64,000 nucleotides of DNA. It comes from Pseudomonadota bacterium (GTDB lineage: Bacteria > Myxococcota_A > Polyangia > Polyangiales > Polyangiaceae). Shown in pieces: positions 51,021 through 58,954 of this stretch. The stretch lies in assembly GCA_023423895.1 (NCBI GenBank), contig JAFAER010000198.1:30189-94188 (forward strand), in the 5' to 3' direction. The translations under genes and the position numbers were made by a program. Every line of letters begins with the position of its first letter. Positions within the stretch are counted from its first letter, which is position 1. A model generated the notes under the pieces. That model made no database searches. It saw nothing but the letters and a program-made list of their open reading frames with translations, and was not told the origin of the DNA.

Positions 51021-51820
51021 GCACCAGCCAAGAAGACGAACAGGCGCTCGAGCGGCTCCTGCGCGCCGGTCGGGGCGATCCCGACGACGCGCAGCTTCGT
51101 CGACTCGAGGAGCGGTTCGACACCTGGCTCGAGAACGCCCCTCTCCGACGCCCGCCGGCGAACGGCTACGCGGCCGCGACGGGCATGAGCGGGATCCGGC
51201 GGATCGTTCCGTTCGTCGGCGTGTCGCTCGCGGTGCTCGGGATCGCCTTCTTCGAAGTCTCGTCCACCGGCGACGGCAGCGCGAGCGTGAGAGAGGCTCG
51301 TCGTTCGAGCGTCGAATTCGAACGCGTGGGGCTGGCAAATGAGCCACTCCGTTCTGCTCGTCTTTCGATGCACGAGCCGGAAGTCCAGCCGGCGACCCGC
51401 GCGCCTGTCGCCATCGTCGCTCCGCGCCCGCTCGTGGTGAGCTCGAACGAGCCCGCGCACCTTCCGGAGCCTGCGCCGCTTCCGGAGCCCCCATCGGCGG
51501 CGCAGCTCGATCCCCCGAGCCGCGTTCCGGTTCCGGCCTCCGAGACGAGCGAGACGAGCGAGACGGAGGTGAGCTACCTGCGTCGCGCGCGCGCCGCGCT
51601 CAAGTCGGATCCGGCGCAAGCGCTGCAGCTCGCCAACGGCCATCCGTCGCGATTCCCGCATGGCGCTCTCGACCAGGAGCGAGAAATCGTCGCCATCGAC
51701 GCGCTCGTCCGACTCGGACGAAGGAGCGAATCTCGCGCCCGCGCGAACGCATTTCGTGCTCGGTATCCGAGCTCGGCCCATCTCACCCGTCTCGAGACGC
51801 TCGTCGGAGGATCACCGTGA
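51017..51820 (+). CDS. Single-pass membrane protein, candidate anti-sigma factor (locus C)
   Basis: The 267-residue protein has an acidic cytoplasmic N-terminus (SQEDEQALERLLRAGRGDPDDAQLRRLEERF) and one hydrophobic helix (RRIVPFVGVSLAVLGIAFFEV). A long Pro-rich linker ends in a short SET repeat, and the periplasmic helical domain (SYLRRARAALKSDPAQALQLANGH to the end) is shared with locus B. It overlaps the sigma gene and the Cys-rich gene by 4 nt each. The absence of Cys/His metal ligands separates it from zinc anti-sigma factors. Confidence 0.65.
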   Translation: MSTSQEDEQALERLLRAGRGDPDDAQLRRLEERFDTWLENAPLRRPPANGYAAATGMSGIRRIVPFVGVSLAVLGIAFFEVSSTGDGSASVREARRSSVEFERVGLANEPLRSARLSMHEPEVQPATRAPVAIVAPRPLVVSSNEPAHLPEPAPLPEPPSAAQLDPPSRVPVPASETSETSETEVSYLRRARAALKSDPAQALQLANGHPSRFPHGALDQEREIVAIDALVRLGRRSESRARANAFRARYPSSAHLTRLETLVGGSP

Positions 51821-53037
51821 CGACGGCTGTCCGCTTGTATCGCAAGGCCGCCGCCGTAGGCACGGCGCTGCTTTTTTCTCTGGCCGCGGCTGCTCCTTCG
51901 GGCTGTTCGCAGTCGATCCGCATCGGCGAGGAAGTTTCGCCCGACGGCGGAGGAGTCTTCATCCCGCCGGAGCCCGACGCGGGCACCGATTCATCGATGG
52001 AGCTCCGATCGTACTGCCCGTCGGATCGGTGCCCGTCGGGCCACACGACCTGCCCGAATTCGCAATTCCTCTGCGACGTCGATCTGTTGACCGACGTCAA
52101 TAACTGCGGCGAGTGCGGCAACGCCTGCCCTCGCTCCGGGGGCAACGAACAGTACTCGTGCGTCAACGGACGCTGCGCGATGACGTGCATGGTCGCGAAC
52201 GCGCTCGACTGCGACGGCGTACCCGACAACGGATGCGAGACGTCCCCGCTCAGCAACGACCACTGCGGCGTCTGCGGGAACAAGTGCGCAGCAGACAAGC
52301 CCTGCATGGATCGCGGGATCATGGACTACGCATGCGGGTGCCGGGCCGGCGAGCTCTACTGCCCGCACCCGTTCCTCCCGTTCTTCCCATGCGTGGATCC
52401 GGAGAACGACGACGAAAACTGCGGCGCATGCAGCAACGCCTGCCCGCGCGAAGGCGATGGCACGAAGGAGCCGCCCCCGAATGCTTACTTCGGATGCCGC
52501 GAGCGTCAGTGCGGAGAGCCGAAGTGCAATTCCGGCTTCGGTGACTGCGACGCCATCTTCGAGAACGGTTGCGAGACCACGCTCATCAGCAACGACAACT
52601 GCGGCGCGTGCGGGAACAAGTGCGCGGACGGGCAGCGGTGTGCCGTCGGCCTCTCGGGGATGCCGGAGTGCATGTGCCCGCAGGGCCAGACCTTCTGCGG
52701 GTCCTGCATCGGAGATACGTGCTTCGGGTCCTGCGCCGACCTGACGTCCGAGCAGAACAACTGCGGAGAGTGCGGGACGCGCTGTGAATACAACGTCCGC
52801 CACGCGAAAGAGGCATGCGTATACGGCAAGTGCCAGAGGACGTGCGACAGCGGCTGGGGCGACTGCAACGGCAACCGGGATGACGGGTGCGAGACCAACG
52901 TGGGCGCCGACCCGAAGAACTGCGGCGCATGCGGCAACGTCTGCGACGCCATCGCAGGGCAGGCGTGCGTCGACGGTCAATGCATGGTCGAGCCGTGCGA
53001 CGAGCTCCAGGACGCTGGAGCAGGAGGGGCGCGATGA
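51817..53037 (+). CDS. Six-repeat Cys-rich lipoprotein (locus C)
   Basis: From the overlapping GTG, 406 residues with a signal ending AAPSGC. Six units: NNCGECGNAC, DHCGVCGNKC, ENCGACSNAC, DNCGACGNKC, NNCGECGTRC and KNCGACGNVC. Between them are segments such as GFGDCDAIFENGCET and GWGDCNGNRDDGCET. One inserted stretch rich in Phe/Pro (YCPHPFLPFFPC) is unique to this copy. It ends GQACVDGQCMVEPCDE. Extracellular disulphide-rich stalk or binding modules are expected. Confidence 0.75.
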   Translation: MTTAVRLYRKAAAVGTALLFSLAAAAPSGCSQSIRIGEEVSPDGGGVFIPPEPDAGTDSSMELRSYCPSDRCPSGHTTCPNSQFLCDVDLLTDVNNCGECGNACPRSGGNEQYSCVNGRCAMTCMVANALDCDGVPDNGCETSPLSNDHCGVCGNKCAADKPCMDRGIMDYACGCRAGELYCPHPFLPFFPCVDPENDDENCGACSNACPREGDGTKEPPPNAYFGCRERQCGEPKCNSGFGDCDAIFENGCETTLISNDNCGACGNKCADGQRCAVGLSGMPECMCPQGQTFCGSCIGDTCFGSCADLTSEQNNCGECGTRCEYNVRHAKEACVYGKCQRTCDSGWGDCNGNRDDGCETNVGADPKNCGACGNVCDAIAGQACVDGQCMVEPCDELQDAGAGGAR

Positions 53038-54245
53038 AGAATCGATGGCTCTTCGCCGCTCTCACAGCGGCGATCGCCGGACAGTCGGCGGCGCTGCTGG
53101 CGGCATGTGCGAACGATGCCGGAGCGGGCGATGTTCCCTCCGACGACAGGACCACTCCGGTGCCCACGCCGGTCGTCGACGGCGGGCTCGAAGCCGGTGA
53201 TGGAGGCGACGCCGCGCTCTGCACCGAAGACTGCGAGTACTACCCGGACGAATGCACCGAAGACGCGCTCTGCCCGGCGGGGCTGTTCGAGCCGGGAGCG
53301 TCGACCGGGCTCGACCTGCGCACCCAGGTGCATGCCCTCGTCGGACGGTCGCCGAACGATGTCTGGCTCGCCGGTACGGCAGGAGGGATCGGTCGCTTCG
53401 ACGGCACCTCGTGGAAGCGCTCCGTCACGGCGACCCAGCGATCGCTCTACGGGCTCTGGCTCCTCGACGAAGCCGAGGTCGCCTTCAACGACCCGAGACG
53501 ACTCTTCGTGCGCGGGCTCGATGCCGGCGCCGACGCCGAGGTCTCGACCGACGGATGGTCGGAGTACCCGGGCGTGACGGTCGATCCCGCGTGGGACGGT
53601 ACCCTGATCGTCGAGACGACGTGGGCTCACCCCGGATCGCGCACGGTTTTCATCGCGGCGACGACGACGGGCTATCGCGGCGGCCTCTGGCGCATGCGCT
53701 ACTCCGCCGTCGATAATGCGTTCACCGTCGATTCGCCGACCCTCGACAGATGCCTCGAGATCCCGTGTCGAGAGGTCTACGGAGTCCACGGGCTCTCCGC
53801 GAACGACGTGTGGGCCGTCGGTCCAAGAGGCGCCGCCTTCCGGGTGACGGACGCCGAGTCCGACACGCCGACGCTGACGGGCTTCAACACCCTCACGGTG
53901 TACGCGCTTCACGGTGTCTGGGCGGCGGCTCCCAATGACGTCTGGGCGGTGGGGTCGACCGGCACCGTCCGCCGCTACCGCGGCGACGCGCATTTCTGGG
54001 AGGTGTACGACGACCTCCCGACCCAGCAGCACCTCTACGCGATCGCCGGCTCGTCGCCGAGCGACATCTGGATCGCCGGAGACGAAGGCACGGTCTTTCA
54101 CTACGACGGCACGGCCTGGAAGCGCATCAAGGTGGCCGGTCTCGGCGCGCGGCGCCCGCGCCTCGACCGGATCTGGAGCCCTTCGCCAGGCAAGGTCTGG
54201 ATCGCCGGGCAGGGCGTGCTCGTCTCGCTCGGAGGAAAACCATGA
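53034..54245 (+). CDS. First beta-propeller lipoprotein, DVWAVG repeats (locus C)
   Basis: The 403-residue lipoprotein (signal ending AALLAAC) has AGGAGGGG just before an ATG that overlaps the previous stop. A Cys cluster lies after the linker (LCTEDCEYYPDECTEDALCPAGLFE). Blades are PNDVWLAGTAGG, ANDVWAVGPRG, PNDVWAVGSTG, PSDIWIAGDEG and PGKVWIAGQG, ending SLGGKP. It aligns over its length with 22609-23826, including the CREVYGVHGLSANDVW and CRRLTSVHGISNDDVW segments. Confidence 0.75.
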   Translation: MKNRWLFAALTAAIAGQSAALLAACANDAGAGDVPSDDRTTPVPTPVVDGGLEAGDGGDAALCTEDCEYYPDECTEDALCPAGLFEPGASTGLDLRTQVHALVGRSPNDVWLAGTAGGIGRFDGTSWKRSVTATQRSLYGLWLLDEAEVAFNDPRRLFVRGLDAGADAEVSTDGWSEYPGVTVDPAWDGTLIVETTWAHPGSRTVFIAATTTGYRGGLWRMRYSAVDNAFTVDSPTLDRCLEIPCREVYGVHGLSANDVWAVGPRGAAFRVTDAESDTPTLTGFNTLTVYALHGVWAAAPNDVWAVGSTGTVRRYRGDAHFWEVYDDLPTQQHLYAIAGSSPSDIWIAGDEGTVFHYDGTAWKRIKVAGLGARRPRLDRIWSPSPGKVWIAGQGVLVSLGGKP

Positions 54246-55555
54246 GAGCTTGGATCGTCCTTGCGACAGCGTCCGCGTCAGTGGCGATCGTCGCCGCCTG
54301 CGCGAGCTCGGAAGACGAGGTGGCGCCCCCGCCGGAGACACCGCCGGCGACCGTCCCCGACGCCGGCACTCCCGACGCCGACGTGCCCGACGTCGACGTG
54401 CCGGATACACGGCTCCCCGACTGCAGCACCGCCGGCTGGTGCATCACTGCGTTCCCCGACGAGAACCTCGTATTTCGCGATATCTGGCCTCTCGAGGACG
54501 TCGCGTTCGCGATCGCCGAGAGTCAAACCGAGGGCGTGAAGTTCCTCGAGTGGAAGAAGTCCGAGAGCGCCTGGGAGTACATCGACGACCTCAGTCAGAA
54601 CGGCGCCGGGTCAGGTAGCTTCGCCGGTGGCGTCTACGCGCCGAGCGCGGACGAAGTGTACTTCGCGGTCGGCGGCTCGTTCGTCTACCACGGCAAGCGG
54701 AGCTCTCTCTTGCCGGACACCCAGTGGACGTGGACGCGGACGAAGCTCCCGGACAGCGTCGTCGGCCACCCGAAGGCACACGAGCACGGCAGGCCGTATT
54801 CCGCCGTCGCGCAAGAGTCCGTCGCGGCATTCGGCGTCGTGGGATTCGGCGTGGACGAGGTCTATGCCCACTACAGCAATACGATCTTCAAGCGCGATGC
54901 GAGCGGCGACGGCTGGACAGCCGTGTACACCGTCGACGATCTCGAGTCGGACGAAGAACATGCCTTCTTCGTCGCCGCCTCGGGCACCGGTCCCGACGAC
55001 ATCTGGTTCGTCGGTGCGCGCGATCGTCGGTATTACAACTGCCCCCTCGTCGTTCGTAAGACGACGGACGGCTGGTCGCGCGTCATCGACGGCATCGTCC
55101 ACGACGACATCTTCGCGCCGTGCAGCGAGCGCGCGGGCACGCTGCACGTCGGCGGTACCTCTGGCGGATGGATCACCGACATCCGGCCGGTGAGCGCGAC
55201 CGAATACGTCGCGCTCCACGACGAAATGGAATGGGGCTTCTTCAAGCAGGTGAACCTCACCCGAATCCGAGTCGCCGATGGCGACCATTCGTTCGAACAG
55301 TCGACGGTGCCGGTGAAGATCGCCCAGGCGGGGCCTCCCGCGACCCTGAGCTCGCTCTGGAGGGGAAATGGCGAGACGTGGTTCACGTCGTTCGGCCTCG
55401 TCCTCCGCGGCACTGACGACGGCACATTTGCCCCCTCCACGCTCTCGCGTGACGGCGCGCCGGTCGGTGCGCCGCTCTACAAGATCCGCGGCACCTCGAA
55501 CCAAAACCTCTGGGCAATCGGAGCCCACCATGCGTACCACAAGACGACTCCTTGA
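54242..55555 (+). CDS. Second beta-propeller lipoprotein (locus C)
   Basis: The 437-residue product has a signal ending AIVAAC, a Pro/Asp linker and a CSTAGWCITAFPDENLVF element. Diverged blades SADEVYFAVG, GVDEVYAHYS, GPDDIWFVGARD and NQNLWAIGAHH follow. GGAGG precedes the overlapping ATG. Length and both termini match the locus B protein; the middle varies most, which may reflect selection on exposed loops. The next gene starts inside its last 26 nt. Confidence 0.7.
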   Translation: MRAWIVLATASASVAIVAACASSEDEVAPPPETPPATVPDAGTPDADVPDVDVPDTRLPDCSTAGWCITAFPDENLVFRDIWPLEDVAFAIAESQTEGVKFLEWKKSESAWEYIDDLSQNGAGSGSFAGGVYAPSADEVYFAVGGSFVYHGKRSSLLPDTQWTWTRTKLPDSVVGHPKAHEHGRPYSAVAQESVAAFGVVGFGVDEVYAHYSNTIFKRDASGDGWTAVYTVDDLESDEEHAFFVAASGTGPDDIWFVGARDRRYYNCPLVVRKTTDGWSRVIDGIVHDDIFAPCSERAGTLHVGGTSGGWITDIRPVSATEYVALHDEMEWGFFKQVNLTRIRVADGDHSFEQSTVPVKIAQAGPPATLSSLWRGNGETWFTSFGLVLRGTDDGTFAPSTLSRDGAPVGAPLYKIRGTSNQNLWAIGAHHAYHKTTP

Positions 55556-56906
55556 CCGCGGCCGCGCGTCCGTTGCGTTCGCCCTCGTGGCGAGCCTCGC
55601 GGCGTCGAGCGCGATGACTGCGAGCTGCTCGAGCAGTGACGGCGATCGCCAGCCGGTGGACGCCCAAGGTGACGCGGAGGTCGATGCCTCCTCCGATGCG
55701 GCGAGCGACGAGGACGTCGTCGACGCCGGGATCAAAGACGCCGCGCTCGTCGACGCCGCGCCGCTTCCCATCACGTGCGAGGCGCCGCCGTGCGCGGTCG
55801 CGCTCACGACGACGTTGCCGAGCGGTACCGCCATTGTCGACGAGGAGGGGTATTGCGCCCTCCTCACGGAGGGCACCGTCGCTTGCTGGGGCGCGAACAA
55901 CGCCGGCCAGCTGGGAGATCCGACGAACGAGGCCAGCGACAGCCCGGTCGCCGTGCGCGTCCCCGGTCTCTCGCGGATCACCGCGATCGAGCGCACGTGT
56001 GCCGTCGACAGCGACGGCGCCGCATGGTGCTGGGGCCGCGGACCGTTCCTCCAGAGCGAAGCTGGGGCGACGACCGTAGAGGCAAGCCCCGTACGCCTTC
56101 CGCTACCAGGCCTCGTGAGCAGGGTCGCCGTCGCTCCGTTGGTCGGGTGCGCCGTCCTCCGTGACGAGCGCGTCGTCTGCTGGGGATACAACGGGTACCG
56201 CCAGATGGGTCAGGATCTCCCGGCGAACGTGTACAACGCGCTGCCGCGCCCGATCGAGCTCGCCGCCGGCGCGAAAGAGATCGCCGTCAGCACGGCGACG
56301 TTCTCGCTCTTCGACGACGGCCGGCTGCTCAGCTGGGGAGCGTCGCCCAGCGTCGGACGTCCGACGCCGCTCCCCGCCGACGGCCGTCCGTCCTCGGTCG
56401 CGCTCGACCACGTCACGATGATCAGCGTGGCCGGCCCCGAGGCGTGCGCCGTCGCGAACGGCGTCGGCTGGTGCTGGGGCGCGGAGGATGCTCCAAGCAT
56501 CTACGAAAGCTCGAACCCGCACGCTCGTGTAGCGCCCGCTGCGGTCGATACGCCGGAGCCGATCACGCGCATCGCCACGACCCAGTCGCGGAACATCACC
56601 GCGAATCACATCGACTACTACGAGAAGCGTCGCTGGTGCGCGACGTCGGTGTCGGGATCCGTCTACTGCTGGGGGCTGAACCAGGCTGGTCAGGCCGGCG
56701 ATGGAACCAAAGAATATGCGCTTGCAGCTGTCCGCGTGCAGGGCCTCCCGGCGCCGGCGGCCGAGGTGAAGGTCATGCCCTATTCGACGTGCGCCATCCT
56801 GACGAATGGCAAAGTGTACTGCTGGGGAAACAACGCCCAGGGCCAGCTCGGCGCCGGCCTGCCGAAGGGTTCGTTTGCCGTTCCCACGGAAGTGAAGCTC
56901 CCGTGA
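55530..56906 (+). CDS. RCC1-repeat lipoprotein (locus C)
   Basis: The ATG at 55530, with GGAG 8 nt upstream, lies 26 nt inside the preceding gene and gives 458 residues. Signal ending MTASC, acidic linker, the conserved CEAPPCAVAL element, then repeats VACWGANNAGQLG, WCWGRGPFL, VVCWGYNGYRQMG, LLSWGASPSVG, WCWGAEDAPS, YCWGLNQAGQAG and YCWGNNAQGQLG: seven blades in the same order as locus B, including the odd LLSWGA blade. It overlaps the IgGFc gene by 4 nt. Confidence 0.8.
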   Translation: MRTTRRLLDRGRASVAFALVASLAASSAMTASCSSSDGDRQPVDAQGDAEVDASSDAASDEDVVDAGIKDAALVDAAPLPITCEAPPCAVALTTTLPSGTAIVDEEGYCALLTEGTVACWGANNAGQLGDPTNEASDSPVAVRVPGLSRITAIERTCAVDSDGAAWCWGRGPFLQSEAGATTVEASPVRLPLPGLVSRVAVAPLVGCAVLRDERVVCWGYNGYRQMGQDLPANVYNALPRPIELAAGAKEIAVSTATFSLFDDGRLLSWGASPSVGRPTPLPADGRPSSVALDHVTMISVAGPEACAVANGVGWCWGAEDAPSIYESSNPHARVAPAAVDTPEPITRIATTQSRNITANHIDYYEKRRWCATSVSGSVYCWGLNQAGQAGDGTKEYALAAVRVQGLPAPAAEVKVMPYSTCAILTNGKVYCWGNNAQGQLGAGLPKGSFAVPTEVKLP

Positions 56907-58696
56907 GGCGCGCTCGCCATTCGACGGGCGCGGTCGGTATTGCGATCAGCCTCGGCGTCGTAGTGTCGACGCTCGGAGCTTGTGGTGACGACCGCGGTGG
57001 CTTCACGCCGCCGCCGACGGGCTTCGAGGTCGTGGAGGATGCCGGCGTCGACGCAGAGGTCTGCGGGCTCCAGTGCTCGCTCGACGGCCGCTCGATCATC
57101 GACTCGTGCACGGGCGCGGTGGAAGAGACATGCGCGGACGATCTCGCGTGCGGCGCAGCCAAGTGCCAGGAGCCCTGCGCGGCCGCAGCGGATGACCGGA
57201 GCTCGAACGGCTGCGAGTTCTACTTCGCCGCGCCCCGGTTCACGAGCTCGTGGCCGCAGTCGTGCCACGCAGCGTTCCTCGTCAACACCTCGAATCAGCC
57301 TGCGACGATCACTCTCGAGAAAGGCGGCCAGGCGCTCGATCTCTCCGGTGCGCTCTACCGGGCGGTCCCGAACAGCACCGATCTCGTGCCCCAGAGCGGC
57401 CCGATCGCCCCGGGCGAGAGCGCCATTCTCTTCGTGTCCGACCGCGACCGGACCAAACCGCGCACGATCCCCGAGAAGGCGTATTACATCGGCTGCCCGG
57501 TCGGCGTGAAAGCGGCCGTCGAGGAGGACTTCGGCGTCTACGGTTCCACGATCGGCGAGGCGTTCCACCTCAAGACCAGCGTCCCCGTCGGGGTCACCTC
57601 GATGTTCCCGTACGGCGGAGCGGCGAGCTACCTTCCCTCGGCGACGCTCGTGTTCCCCGTGAGCGCGTGGGCCAAGGAGCACGTCATCGTCAACGGCTGG
57701 GAGGCGAACATCGGCCAGCCGGCGACGCAGATCTACGCGTCGGAAGACGACACCGAGCTCACGATCTTCGGCAAGAAGGACATCGTCAACGGCAACGGAT
57801 TCAGCGGCGGCGCCGCCATGACGCCGACGAAGATCACGATCGCGAAGGGCCAGTTCGTCCAGCTCCTCCAGAGCGAAGAGCTCACTGGCAGCTTCGTCTT
57901 CTCGAGCAAGCCGACCGTCACCCTCGGCGGTCACTCTTGCGCGTTCCTCCCGACCGCCGCCGGTGCCTGCGATACGCTCGCCCAGCAGATTCCTCCTTAC
58001 GAGCAGTGGGGCTCGGAGTACGTCGGCGTCGGCTACCGGCCGCGGATCGCGGACGACGACGAGCACGTCTGGTACCGGATGGTCGGGGCTCATGACGGAA
58101 CGGAGCTCGACTACGATCCGGTCAAGCCCGCCGGCGCGCCTCTCACGCTGTCTGCCGGAGAGCTCGTGCTCTTCCGGGCGCGCGCAAACGAGCCGTTCGT
58201 CGTTCGCTCCACCGGCGCCGATCATCCGTTCTACCTGGGCATCCACATGTCCGGGGGCACAGGCGTCCCTCCCGAGCCGGGCTACGGCGGGATGGGTGAT
58301 CCGGACTTCGTCAACGTCGTGCCGGCGGGGCAGTTCATGAGCTCGTACAGCTTCTATGCCGATACGACCTATCCCGAGCACTCGCTCGTCATCGTTCGGA
58401 AGAGCACGCGCGGCGAGTTCAAACCCGTGTGGCTCGAGTGCGCCGGGGAGCTGCCCGACTTCATCCCCATCGGCACGCGTGGCGAATACGAATACCGGCG
58501 CGTGGACCTGTCGCGCGGCTTCAGGGCGGGCGACAAGTTCGGCGACAAGGAGTGCATCACGGGCCTGCAGCGCATGCGCAGCGAGGGCGCCTTCTCCGCG
58601 ACGCTCTGGGGCTGGGGCGTCCACGCGAGCTACGGGTATCCCGGCGGCATGGCGATCCGAAAGCTCGTCGACACGCCGCTCCCGTCGGTCAACTGA
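56903..58696 (+). CDS. IgGFc-binding-domain lipoprotein (locus C)
   Basis: The GTG overlapping the RCC1 stop (GTGA) starts a 597-residue lipoprotein (signal ending STLGAC). Cys-rich module CSLDGRSIIDSC, CGAAKCQEPC, DRSSNGCEFYF; then PGESAILFVSD, SEDDTELTI, GGHSCAFLP, QWGSEYVGVGYRPR, YSFYADTTYP and GYPGGMAIRKL. A frame reaching back to 56444 reads through the RCC1 gene out of phase and is not real. Last gene of locus C; a candidate terminator follows. Confidence 0.75.
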   Translation: MRRARHSTGAVGIAISLGVVVSTLGACGDDRGGFTPPPTGFEVVEDAGVDAEVCGLQCSLDGRSIIDSCTGAVEETCADDLACGAAKCQEPCAAAADDRSSNGCEFYFAAPRFTSSWPQSCHAAFLVNTSNQPATITLEKGGQALDLSGALYRAVPNSTDLVPQSGPIAPGESAILFVSDRDRTKPRTIPEKAYYIGCPVGVKAAVEEDFGVYGSTIGEAFHLKTSVPVGVTSMFPYGGAASYLPSATLVFPVSAWAKEHVIVNGWEANIGQPATQIYASEDDTELTIFGKKDIVNGNGFSGGAAMTPTKITIAKGQFVQLLQSEELTGSFVFSSKPTVTLGGHSCAFLPTAAGACDTLAQQIPPYEQWGSEYVGVGYRPRIADDDEHVWYRMVGAHDGTELDYDPVKPAGAPLTLSAGELVLFRARANEPFVVRSTGADHPFYLGIHMSGGTGVPPEPGYGGMGDPDFVNVVPAGQFMSSYSFYADTTYPEHSLVIVRKSTRGEFKPVWLECAGELPDFIPIGTRGEYEYRRVDLSRGFRAGDKFGDKECITGLQRMRSEGAFSATLWGWGVHASYGYPGGMAIRKLVDTPLPSVN

Positions 58697-58740
58697 CGGC
58701 GCCAGTCGAAGCATCCTCCGATGCTCGAGTCCGCAGCGGT

Positions 58741-58765
58741 AGCCCATTGAGGGCTTGATGCTTTT
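58741..58765 (+). terminator. Possible terminator after locus C
   Basis: AGCCC-ATTGA-GGGCT is followed by TGATGCTTTT. A stronger stem without T-run (AGCATC-CTCC-GATGCT, 58710-58725) lies just upstream. Both are short for a rho-independent terminator in GC-rich DNA. Confidence 0.3.
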
Positions 58766-58942
58766 CCCGCGGGGGGGCGCGACCACCGGCCCACGAAGGG
58801 AAGCCTGTTGCTCACATGGGCGGCTGAGTCCCACGCGCCCGACGCGGACGGTGACGGTCGTTCGCCGCGAGGCGTTCCTTTGCTAGCGAAAGGAAAGCGG
58901 GCATCGTCGATGCTGGATTGGCGCGACCCCCGCCGCTATTGC

Positions 58943-58948
58943 TAAGAA
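58943..58948 (+). promoter_or_regulatory. -10-like TAAGAA before TPR/winged-helix gene
   Basis: TAAGAA lies six bases before the ATG at 58955; no Shine-Dalgarno is present. Consistent with a leaderless message. Confidence 0.35.
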
Positions 58949-58954
58949 TTGTCG

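Noticed and set aside
56444..56902. Extension of the locus C IgGFc gene upstream
   Set aside because: It reads the RCC1 gene out of frame; the GTGA junction and signal peptide at 56903 give the start.
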